DNA of 64,000 bases, from contig NZ_BMVO01000004.1 in NCBI RefSeq assembly GCF_014650755.1, forward strand, positions 1 through 64,000, read 5' to 3'. The DNA comes from Streptomyces chryseus. Its GTDB lineage: Bacteria > Actinomycetota > Actinomycetes > Streptomycetales > Streptomycetaceae. Below are positions 36,534 through 43,903 of the stretch, piece after piece. The notes below the pieces were generated by a model. It was given only the letters and a program-made list of their open reading frames with translations, was not told where the DNA came from and did not search any database. Position 1 is the stretch's first letter. The number at the start of each line of letters is the position of its first letter. The position numbers and the translations under genes were made by a program.

Positions 36534-36574
36534 TAGCTCACGTGGTCCTTTCGGCCGCGTGCGAGGATGAGCGC

Positions 36575-37645
36575 ATGGTGCCGGGAATGGCGTTCGGGAA
36601 CGAGTTGTGGGCCGAGCTGGGATCCCCCAGGAGCGCTCGCGTACTGGACAGCAGCCCCCGTTCGCGTGTGTGGCGCGTCGAGCTGCCGCAGGCTTCGGTG
36701 GTGGTGAAGCAGCTCGTCGACGGCCCGGGCGCCGACGAGCGGTACGCCCGTGAGGTGGCCGCCCTGCGGCTCGCCGCCCGAGCCGAAACACCCGTGGTGC
36801 CCGCGCTGCTGGCCACCGACGCCGACGAACGGGTGCTCGTCCTGGAGCATCTGGAACACCGGCCGCCCTCCGGCGACTGGATCGTCGAATACGCCGCCGC
36901 ATTGGCCCGGCTGCATGCCACCGCTCGTCCGCAGGACGCCGGAGCACTCCCCCGGTGGCAGGGCCCGAACCAGGCTGACATCGCATCTTTCCTCAGGCTG
37001 GCCACGGCCCTCGAAATCCCGGTCCCGCCTGGCGTTTCCGGCGAACTCGATGACCTCGTGGACCGTCTCGGCCAGGCCCCCGGCCATGCCCTTCTCCACG
37101 GGGACCCCTGCCCGGGGAACGACCTCCACACCGACACGGGCGTCAGGTTCATCGACTTCGAACAGGCTTCGCTGGGAAGCGGTTTGATGGAGTTGGCCTA
37201 TCTGCGCATCGGCTTCCCGACCTGCTGGTGTGTCACCTCGGCGTCCGTTCCCCTGCTGGAGCGGGCTGAGCTCGCCTACCGCACGGCGTGGCGCGCCGCG
37301 ACCGGCTCCGACATCCAGGACGGACTCGCCGACGCGTGCGCGGGCTGGCTGATCCGCGGCGACGCGTTGGTCGAGCGGGCACGCCGCGAAAGCACCGACC
37401 ACCTGGCCCGGATCCCGCACCAGGACTGGAAGTGGGGCACCGCGACTGCCCGGCAACGGCTCGTCCACCGACTCGGCGCGGTCAGCGAGACGACCACCGG
37501 CCACCCCGCCATGAACGGCGTGAGCAGCCTGGTCGCCGACATGCGCCAGGCCATGCTCGCGCGCTGGCCCACACTTCGACCCGTACCGACACAGCGGCCT
37601 TGGCGCAGGTCTCCTACGACTCGGGCACCACAGCCGTTGGCTTGA
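36575..37645 (+). CDS. aminoglycoside phosphotransferase-fold kinase
   Basis: The 356-aa protein has an APH/choline-kinase fold. The N-lobe reads SVVVKQLVDGPGADERYARE with the ATP-binding Lys, the hinge is VLVLEHLEHRPP, the catalytic loop is HALLHGDPCPGND (HGDxxxxN type) and the metal-binding Asp lies in VRFIDFEQASLG. Such proteins phosphorylate antibiotics or small alcohols. The acceptor cannot be predicted. A GAGGA site precedes ATG 36575. It is preceded by a strong hairpin. Confidence 0.85.
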   Translation: MVPGMAFGNELWAELGSPRSARVLDSSPRSRVWRVELPQASVVVKQLVDGPGADERYAREVAALRLAARAETPVVPALLATDADERVLVLEHLEHRPPSGDWIVEYAAALARLHATARPQDAGALPRWQGPNQADIASFLRLATALEIPVPPGVSGELDDLVDRLGQAPGHALLHGDPCPGNDLHTDTGVRFIDFEQASLGSGLMELAYLRIGFPTCWCVTSASVPLLERAELAYRTAWRAATGSDIQDGLADACAGWLIRGDALVERARRESTDHLARIPHQDWKWGTATARQRLVHRLGAVSETTTGHPAMNGVSSLVADMRQAMLARWPTLRPVPTQRPWRRSPTTRAPQPLA

Positions 37646-37757
37646 GCGAAGTTCAGGCGCCATGTCGATACGCGTCCGCCGCCTCATGGGCAGCGGACGC
37701 GTCACGCACCACACATGGGGCGCGCTTCAACGGCCGGCAACGGCATTACGGGCCGGT

Positions 37758-38435
37758 TCAGTGCCGGTGTCGTGCCGCCGCGGCGATCAGCCATGCCGCG
37801 AGCACAGCGGCCGCCACCCCGGCCACCCTCCTGCCGTTCGGCGCACGGGTGTCGGCGGGCAGCAGGTCACGGGCACGGTCGATGACACTGAGCGGCACGC
37901 CGGCCACAGCGTTGCCAGGGGGCCGGCGTGGCACTCCCGGATGGGGGTGGGTGGGAGCCGTACGGCGTACGGTCTCCCAGGTTGATCCCAGCCTGCGCAG
38001 GCCCGCACGGTCCAGCGCCTCCTGCAGGCGTGGCAGCAGGAGGTCCTCCTCGTCGCGTATGTCCTGCCGGATCAGCGCGAACGCCTGACCGACCAACCGG
38101 TCGTGCCGGGGATCAGCGGGGTCCGTACGCTCGATCTCGGCGACAAGATCGTTGATCTCCTGGTGCTCCTCCTCCACCCGGGAGGTGAGCTCTTCTCCAT
38201 CAGGAGCGAGGCGCCGTAGGGCGGGCCACAGCACGACTTCCTCGGCGAAGGCGTGGCTGAAGGTCAACTGGACGATCTCCTTCAGCGTCTGCTGACGCTC
38301 CGCCCGCGACACCGTGCCGGACTCGTAGCAGTGCATGAGGCGGTCGAGCTCGGCGTGGTCACGTCGCTGACGTGCCAGCACGCTGGCTTCGCCGCCGAGA
38401 TCCTGAATGCTCTGTTCCGCGATCGAAAGGGTCAT
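37758..38435 (-). CDS. hemerythrin HHE-domain protein with C-terminal membrane anchor
   Basis: This 225-aa protein has a four-helix hemerythrin-like domain in residues 20-145: RRDHAELDRLMHCYE, FSHAFAEEVVLWPALRRL, VEEEHQEINDLVAEIE and IRDEEDLLLPRLQEAL supply the His and Glu ligands for a di-iron centre. A C-terminal hydrophobic helix (VAGVAAAVLAAWLIAAAA) probably anchors it. Oxygen, NO or iron sensing is typical. ATG 38435 follows GGGAGTGAAGG. Confidence 0.87.
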   Translation of the reverse strand: MTLSIAEQSIQDLGGEASVLARQRRDHAELDRLMHCYESGTVSRAERQQTLKEIVQLTFSHAFAEEVVLWPALRRLAPDGEELTSRVEEEHQEINDLVAEIERTDPADPRHDRLVGQAFALIRQDIRDEEDLLLPRLQEALDRAGLRRLGSTWETVRRTAPTHPHPGVPRRPPGNAVAGVPLSVIDRARDLLPADTRAPNGRRVAGVAAAVLAAWLIAAAARHRH

Positions 38436-38654
38436 ACCGCCTTCACTCCCTGGCCGCTCTCGAAGGTGCGCGGATACGGAAAGGAGCCGGCGATCGGCCG
38501 ACGCCGCCCCGCGAGGTCCGCGGTTGTCACCGTCACCACGCACCACTCGAGTTCCCCGCAGACGTCACCCAAACCACCATGCGCGTGCGTACGAAGTCCG
38601 CAGAGGGCAGATCCCGAGCGGAACCGGTGCGTTCGCCGTGCCGTCGTACAGGAC

Positions 38655-39227
38655 ATGGACAGCAACGCCTCACGAACCCCGGCGGCCCCACTACCCCCTC
38701 CCACCACCGCCGACGCGTGGTCCGCGCTGGTGGCCGACTGGGACTCCCTGCGGCACGGGTACCACCTCGGAGACAAGGACGAGGCCGTCCTGCGGTGCGT
38801 CCACTCCCTTGGCGCGGATGTGACAGGCCCCCACTCGCTCGCGTGGACCCTCGGACTGGTCGTCCTGTCCCCGTACGTCGGGTGGGGCAGCCCGGGGCCC
38901 GGTATAGAGGCACCGGTGAAGGACGTGCTCGCCGCAGTGGCTCTCGCGCACGAAGGGCATGCGTGCGCGCACGAACGGCACCCCTACGAGCCGTTCGAAG
39001 AGGACATGGACCTGTACCTCGACCGGCTGCCCGGTGCGCTGGAGGTTCTGACCGACCCCGAACCGGGGAGGTCCGGAGGGCTTGACCTCCAGGACGACGA
39101 GGACGAACACGACAGCTCCGCGAACGAGGACAGCGCCTTGACCGGCCCGGAACTGCTGGAACGGTGGCACTGTCCGCGCAACCTCGCCGGATTCGCCGGA
39201 GTGGCCCTCGACTACATCGGTGGCTGA
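38655..39227 (+). CDS. hypothetical protein
   Basis: The protein has 190 aa and is acidic and soluble, without a transmembrane helix. Features include WSALVADWDSLRHGYHLGDK near the start and an acidic run (DLQDDEDEHDSSANED) before the C-terminal LLERWHCPRNLAGFAGVALD. I cannot assign a family. It follows AGGAC at ATG 38655. The frame is open far upstream but codon pattern and homology to the hemerythrin strand show that part is antisense. Confidence 0.6.
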   Translation: MDSNASRTPAAPLPPPTTADAWSALVADWDSLRHGYHLGDKDEAVLRCVHSLGADVTGPHSLAWTLGLVVLSPYVGWGSPGPGIEAPVKDVLAAVALAHEGHACAHERHPYEPFEEDMDLYLDRLPGALEVLTDPEPGRSGGLDLQDDEDEHDSSANEDSALTGPELLERWHCPRNLAGFAGVALDYIGG

Positions 39228-39287
39228 GGAGGTCCATGCTGTGAGGGAAGGGGAGGACTCAAGGCGGAGGCCCGCCCGGCCTCACCC

Positions 39288-39320
39288 GCCGGCCCCCCGG
39301 TCAGCCGACGAAGGGCCGGC
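39288..39320. terminator. possible bidirectional terminator
   Basis: GCCGGCCC at 39288-39295 pairs with GGGCCGGC at 39313-39320 around a 17-nt loop, between the convergent hypothetical gene and the bL37-type gene. Confidence 0.4.
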
Positions 39321-39356
39321 GAGGAGGCCGCCGGGCGGAAGCCGGGCAGCCCCCGT

Positions 39357-39434
39357 TCAGCACTGAGGCCGCTTGCCGTGATTGGCTCCGTGCTTACGAC
39401 GAGCCCTCTTCTTACGACGTCGCTTCGATGACAT
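39357..39434 (-). CDS. 50S ribosomal protein bL37-like, 25 aa
   Basis: A very basic 25-residue peptide (MSSKRRRKKRARRKHGANHG, then KRPQC) fits bL37, the small actinobacterial large-subunit protein with an NHGKRP end. In mycobacterial ribosomes bL37 sits in the 23S rRNA core near the peptidyl transferase region. AAGGGAGTAGGC directly precedes ATG 39434, which supports real translation. The usual residue after KRP is Asn, so the end here is slightly divergent. It lies among accessory genes, not in a ribosomal operon. Confidence 0.75.
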   Translation of the reverse strand: MSSKRRRKKRARRKHGANHGKRPQC

Positions 39435-39569
39435 GCCTACTCCCTTGCAACGCGTTACCTTGCCTCAGCCAACGTCCCACGCCTGCCCTATGTCAGCGAG
39501 ACGTCGGCGACTGCACGGGTGAAGACCTGGCGCGGGCCGGGGCCCGCGAGCGGGTGGGCCGGAGCGGCC

Positions 39570-40523
39570 TCACCCCTGCTTGCCGAGACCGAGACTCCGC
39601 GCCTTCGATCCGGGCACCGCCGGTCCGCCTGGCTCGTCACTACTGGCAGGGATTTCTCGCGCTGTGGGCTGTCGGGGCTGCGCCAGCAGCACGGCACTGA
39701 TGATCACGAGGATTCCGACCAGCTGCATCGCTGACAACGTCTGCCGCAGAAACAGAAACCCGAGGAGGGTGGCGACGATCGGACTGGCCAAGGCGAGGAA
39801 GGAGACCGCCAGCGCCGGCAACTTGTCCATCCCCCTGAACCAGATCGCGTAACTGATGACGGCCCCCAGGGAGATGAGGTAGCCGAACCCGAGGATGTTG
39901 GTTCCAGTGACGGTGGCCGGAAGCCCCTCGACGGCCAGCGTGAACGGCAACGACACCAGTCCGCCCGCGATCAACTGCCATGCGGTGAACGGAAGTAGCC
40001 CCACACCGTCCGGACGTCCCCACCGTTTCGTCAGTGTGATGCCGGCAGCCATGCACGCCGCCGCAGCCAACGCCGCCGCCACACCGACGTAGTCGAGTGC
40101 CACTGCCCCCTTGAACACGAGCAACACGACACCGCTTGCGCCCAGGACGCAGGCCACCACGTGCGTGAACCGGATTCTGTCCCCGAGGAGCAGGGCCGCC
40201 AGGGCCAGTACGAGCATCGGTTGGACCGCCGTGATCATCGCCGCGACACCGCCGGGCAGGCGATAGGCCGCGACGAACAACAGAAAGTTGAACGCGCCGA
40301 TGTTGAGGGTGCCGAGTACGAGGGAGCGCCACAGCCATGACCCGGCCGGCAGCGTACGGACGAAGGCCAGCAGGATCAGGCCCGCGGGCAGCGTTCGAAC
40401 GGTCGTCGCCAGCAGCGGGCGGTCCGGCGGTAACCACTCGGTTGTCACGAGGTAGGTGCTGCCCCAGATTGCGGGCGCCAGCGCCGTCACGCCTGAAGTG
40501 AGGAATGGCCGGCCGGTCGTCAT
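39570..40523 (-). CDS. EamA-family transporter
   Basis: This 317-aa protein has ten hydrophobic helices in two EamA repeats. The first repeat has APAIWGSTYLVTTEWLPPDR and AAYRLPGGVAAMITAVQPML; the second has GMDKLPALAVSFLALASPIV. It exports a metabolite or drug. It is divergent from the MarR-family gene, with duplicated operators in the gap. EamA/MarR pairs usually mean efflux of a small aromatic or amino acid-like compound controlled by ligand release of the MarR protein. Confidence 0.88.
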   Translation of the reverse strand: MTTGRPFLTSGVTALAPAIWGSTYLVTTEWLPPDRPLLATTVRTLPAGLILLAFVRTLPAGSWLWRSLVLGTLNIGAFNFLLFVAAYRLPGGVAAMITAVQPMLVLALAALLLGDRIRFTHVVACVLGASGVVLLVFKGAVALDYVGVAAALAAAACMAAGITLTKRWGRPDGVGLLPFTAWQLIAGGLVSLPFTLAVEGLPATVTGTNILGFGYLISLGAVISYAIWFRGMDKLPALAVSFLALASPIVATLLGFLFLRQTLSAMQLVGILVIISAVLLAQPRQPTAREIPASSDEPGGPAVPGSKARSLGLGKQG

Positions 40524-40587
40524 GCCGCCCCACTCTCCGCACCGGAGGGACAGTCCCCCGGGTACGCCAAGGCCGGGCACCACAAGA

Positions 40588-40631
40588 TAGTTTCCATGGA
40601 AGATAAAGTTAGTTTCCATGGAAGGTATAGT
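40588..40631. promoter_or_regulatory. duplicated MarR operator over divergent promoters
   Basis: TAGTTTCCATGGAAGATA starting at 40588 and TAGTTTCCATGGAAGGTA starting at 40610 form a direct repeat of exactly 22 bp period, each containing the palindrome TTCCATGGAA. The second copy adjoins TATAGT (40626-40631), six bases before the MarR ATG. Confidence 0.8.
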
Positions 40632-40637
40632 CAAGGC

Positions 40638-41165
40638 ATGCCTCAGGACGCCGACCCCCTCGCCCGGCCCACCGACGACGACGCGGTCGACCGCATCGTC
40701 GGTCAGTGGCAGCGGGAACGGCCCGATCTGGACCCCGGACCGATGCACGTCGTCGGACGCATCACCCGACTGCACTGGGCACTGGACGAGCACCTGTGCC
40801 GTGTCTTCGCGCGATACGACCTCGGCCGGGGCGAGTTCGACGTGCTGGCCACGCTGCGCCGCTCCGGCCCTCCGTTCGAGCTGACAGCCGGTGAGCTGCG
40901 CGGGGCGGCGATGGTCACCTCGGGTGCGGTGACCAAGCGGGTCGACCGGCTGGAGCGCGCCGGGCTGGTCGGTCGCCGAGCTGCCGAGGACGACGCACGG
41001 GGCCGGTTGATCCGGCTCACCGGCCGGGGCCGCGAGCTCGTCGACGAAGCGCTCGAAGCGCACGTCAAGAACGAGGCGCGGCTGCTCGCGGGACTGACCG
41101 CCGACGAGCGGAGCACCCTGACCGACCTGCTGCGCAAGCTGGGCCGGACGCTGCCGAGCGAGTAG
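40638..41165 (+). CDS. MarR-family repressor
   Basis: This 175-aa winged-helix protein has RYDLGRGEFDVLATLRRSGP, LTAGELRGAAMVTSGAVTKR as the recognition helix region and GLVGRRAAEDDARGRLIRLT as the wing with its conserved D-x-R-G-R. ATG 40638 comes six bases after TATAGT without a ribosome binding site, so the transcript is probably leaderless. An in-frame ATG at 40596 would fall inside the operator. It should repress itself and the EamA transporter. Confidence 0.9.
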   Translation: MPQDADPLARPTDDDAVDRIVGQWQRERPDLDPGPMHVVGRITRLHWALDEHLCRVFARYDLGRGEFDVLATLRRSGPPFELTAGELRGAAMVTSGAVTKRVDRLERAGLVGRRAAEDDARGRLIRLTGRGRELVDEALEAHVKNEARLLAGLTADERSTLTDLLRKLGRTLPSE

Positions 41166-41359
41166 CACTGCCGACCCCGCAACGCTCAGGTGTGGGTCAA
41201 GTGCGGTGCTCGGCGGCAGGGTTGTCCGTACACGCCGGAGAACAGGACATGCGGCTGCGAAGAGCACCGGAAGCGCGGCACCGGTCGGCACAGCCCACAC
41301 GGCCACCAAGGTCGGCTGATGCTACGGTCCCTCCACCGGAGGGCAATTGGGGGGTTCTC

Positions 41360-41917
41360 GTGGAGTGGGGGACGTTGGTCGCGACACTCGGCGGCGCGGT
41401 GATCGCGATATCCGGCACCGTACTGGCCGACCATCTGCGCACGCGGCACGAAGACGATCGCGGCCTCGGCTCGCGACGGCGCGAGGTGTACATCGAGTTC
41501 ATCGCCGCCGCCGGCTCCGCCCACACCCGGTTGCGCCGGCTCGCGCACTCGTCCGAGGACACCACGGACCTGGAAGCGGCCAGTCGTGCCGCCCTGGTCG
41601 ACGCCGGCCTCTACGAGGTACGTGAGCGGCTGTTCATCGACGCCAGCGCGGCGGTCGCCGGTGCGGGCCAGTCGATGTTCGAGCGACTTCGTGCGCTGCG
41701 CGGTGTGGTCGCCGGGGGCGCGCGCGACACGTCGTCCGCGTTCCACGACGTCTACCACCCGTACCTCGACGCGGTGTGGGCCTACCGGGTGGCGGTACGC
41801 GACGAACTGGAGGGCCGGTCGCTGTCCCCTGCCGTCTTCGGCTGGACCGCGTGGGACGGCAGGGAGCGGTGCCCCGTGTGCGAGGAGAACGACAGCGACG
41901 CGTCCGCCCGGCGCTGA
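41360..41917 (+). CDS. hypothetical protein with N-terminal membrane anchor
   Basis: This 185-aa protein has one N-terminal hydrophobic helix (LVATLGGAVIAISGTVLADH) followed by a long helical cytoplasmic region (RRREVYIEFIAAAGSAHTRL onward) and a C-terminal CPVCE motif. The layout matches the gene at 52806 (membrane helix, RRNAYVSLIEQAHRM), so both belong to one loose Streptomyces family of unknown role. GTG 41360 follows a G6 run. Confidence 0.65.
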   Translation: MEWGTLVATLGGAVIAISGTVLADHLRTRHEDDRGLGSRRREVYIEFIAAAGSAHTRLRRLAHSSEDTTDLEAASRAALVDAGLYEVRERLFIDASAAVAGAGQSMFERLRALRGVVAGGARDTSSAFHDVYHPYLDAVWAYRVAVRDELEGRSLSPAVFGWTAWDGRERCPVCEENDSDASARR

Positions 41918-42071
41918 TCACTGGACGCGATCAGGCGATCACCGGTCGAAGCTGTCCGACAGCTCGCGCGCACACCGCCGGTCGACCTCACAATGTTGCG
42001 TGTGTGACATGTGTGGTCAGTCTTGGGGAACCCGTAGGGGGCAGTCCGGCGCATCCCGTGAGGAGAGGACC

Positions 42072-42131
42072 TTGAGTATTTCTGATCCATGGCCCGCCGC
42101 CGCCCCGGGTGGTGCCGTATGTGCGGTCTGA
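42072..42131 (+). CDS. 19-aa leader ORF overlapping the amidotransferase start
   Basis: TTG 42072 lies just after GAGGAGAGGACC, the only strong ribosome binding site in this gap, and opens 19 codons (MSISDPWPAAAPGGAVCAV) that end at TGA 42129-42131, thirteen bases inside the amidotransferase gene. The amidotransferase ATG has no good site of its own. Translation may be coupled through this peptide. It could also be a misread start region. Confidence 0.4.
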   Translation: MSISDPWPAAAPGGAVCAV

Positions 42132-43903
42132 GCGGAGAGATCCGGTTCGACGGTGGGCGCCCCGACATCGCGGGGGTCGAACGTATGACGGACAGGCTGG
42201 CCGCGCGTGGCCCGGACGGGCGGGGACTGTGGTCACAGGGAGCGGTGGCTCTGGGTCACCGCCGACTGAAGATCATCGACCTGTCGGAGCACGGCGCGCA
42301 GCCCATGACCGACGCGGAGAACCGGCTCACCGGTGTCTTCAACGGTTGCGTCTACAACTACCGGGAGCTGCGCAAGGAGCTGGAGGGCCTCGGGCACCGC
42401 TTCTTCTCCACCTCGGACACCGAGGTGTTGCTCAAGGCCTACCGCCAGTGGGGCACCAGCTGTGTCGACCACCTCCTGGGCATGTTCGCCTTCGCCGTGG
42501 TGGAACACGAGAGCGGGCGCGTCGTGCTGGCCCGTGACCGCCTGGGCATCAAGCCGCTGTACCTGGCCGAGGACATCAACCGGCTGCGGTTCGCCTCGTC
42601 GCTCCCGGCCCTGCTCGCGGGCGGCGGGGTGGACACCTCCCTCGACCCGCAGGCCGTGCACCAGTACCTGAGCTGGCACGCCACCGTGGCCGCACCGCGG
42701 ACCGTGCTCGCCGGGGTGCGCAAGCTCCCCCCGGCCACCGTCCGGGTCGTGGAACGCGACGGCCGGCACCACGACCACTGCTACTGGCAGCCGTCGTACA
42801 CCCGCAGACCCGCGTACGCCGGCATGGACGCGGCGGACTGGCGGGACGCGGTACGGGACGCCCTGCGCACGGCGGTACGCCGCCGGATGGTCGCGGACGT
42901 CCCCGTCGGCGTACTCCTGTCGGGCGGCCTGGACTCCAGCCTCATCGTGGCGCTGCTGGCCGAGGAGGGGCAGACGGACCTGGCCACGTTCAGCATCGGA
43001 TTCGAGTCCGAGAACGGCGAGGAGGGCGACGAGTTCGCCTACTCGGACATCGTGGCGAAGGAGTTCGCCACGGACCACCACCAGCTCATGGTCCCCTCCG
43101 ACCGGGTGTCGGCCGGCCTCGACGGAGCGGTCGAGGCCATGAGCGAGCCCATGGTCAGCCATGACACGGTCGCCTTCCACCTGCTGTCGGAGCAGGTCGC
43201 CAAGCAACTGAGCGTCGTGCAGAGCGGCCAGGGCGCGGACGAGGTCTTCGCGGGCTACCACTGGTACGCGCGGATGGCCGCCGTCGAGCGGCAGCAGGAG
43301 CCCGGGACGTACGCCGACGTGTACTTCGACCGGCCGCACGCCGACCTCGCCCGGATGCTGCGACCGGACATGCTGGCGGACCACGATGTCTCCGGGGACT
43401 TCGTCCGTGACCACATGGCGGCGCCCGGGGCCGAGACCGCGCTCGACGCGGCGCTGCGGCTGGACACCCACGTCATGATGATCGACGACCCGGTCAAGCG
43501 CGTCGACAACATGACCATGGACTGGGGCCTGGAGGCCCGGGTGCCGTTCCTCGATCACGAGCTGGTCGAACTGGCCGCCGCCTGTCCGCCCGAGTTCAAG
43601 CTCGCGCAAGGGGGCAAGGGGGTGCTCAAGGACGTCGGACGCCAGGTGCTGCCGCACACGGTCGTCGACCGGCCGAAGGGGTACTTCCCGGTCCCGGCGA
43701 TCCGGCACATGGCGGGGCCCGTCCTCGACCGGGTGCGCGAGGCACTGTCCGCTCCGGAGGCCCGGCGGCGCGGGATCTTCCGCGAGTCGTACGTCGCCGA
43801 GCTGCTGGCGGCGCCCGACACCCACCGGACCAACCGGGGAGCCAACGCGTTGTGGCAGGTAGCGTTGCTGGAGATATGGCTGCAGACGCACTCCATCAGC
43901 TGA
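42119..43903 (+). CDS. asparagine synthase-like amidotransferase, N-acetylglutaminylglutamine (NAGGN) type
   Basis: The 594-aa enzyme has an N-terminal class II glutamine amidotransferase domain with Cys2 as nucleophile after Met removal (MCGLSGEIRFDGG), plus RGPDGRGLW and VFNGCVYNYRELRKELE. The C-terminal synthetase domain has the PP-loop SGGLDSSLIVALL. The overall pattern is that of N-acetylglutaminylglutamine amidotransferase, which makes the osmoprotectant NAGGN. The usual partner (ATP-grasp/GNAT NAGGN synthetase) is not in the window. The start must be ATG 42119 for Cys2 to be exposed. The next gene overlaps its end by 28 bp. Confidence 0.85.
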   Translation: MCGLSGEIRFDGGRPDIAGVERMTDRLAARGPDGRGLWSQGAVALGHRRLKIIDLSEHGAQPMTDAENRLTGVFNGCVYNYRELRKELEGLGHRFFSTSDTEVLLKAYRQWGTSCVDHLLGMFAFAVVEHESGRVVLARDRLGIKPLYLAEDINRLRFASSLPALLAGGGVDTSLDPQAVHQYLSWHATVAAPRTVLAGVRKLPPATVRVVERDGRHHDHCYWQPSYTRRPAYAGMDAADWRDAVRDALRTAVRRRMVADVPVGVLLSGGLDSSLIVALLAEEGQTDLATFSIGFESENGEEGDEFAYSDIVAKEFATDHHQLMVPSDRVSAGLDGAVEAMSEPMVSHDTVAFHLLSEQVAKQLSVVQSGQGADEVFAGYHWYARMAAVERQQEPGTYADVYFDRPHADLARMLRPDMLADHDVSGDFVRDHMAAPGAETALDAALRLDTHVMMIDDPVKRVDNMTMDWGLEARVPFLDHELVELAAACPPEFKLAQGGKGVLKDVGRQVLPHTVVDRPKGYFPVPAIRHMAGPVLDRVREALSAPEARRRGIFRESYVAELLAAPDTHRTNRGANALWQVALLEIWLQTHSIS

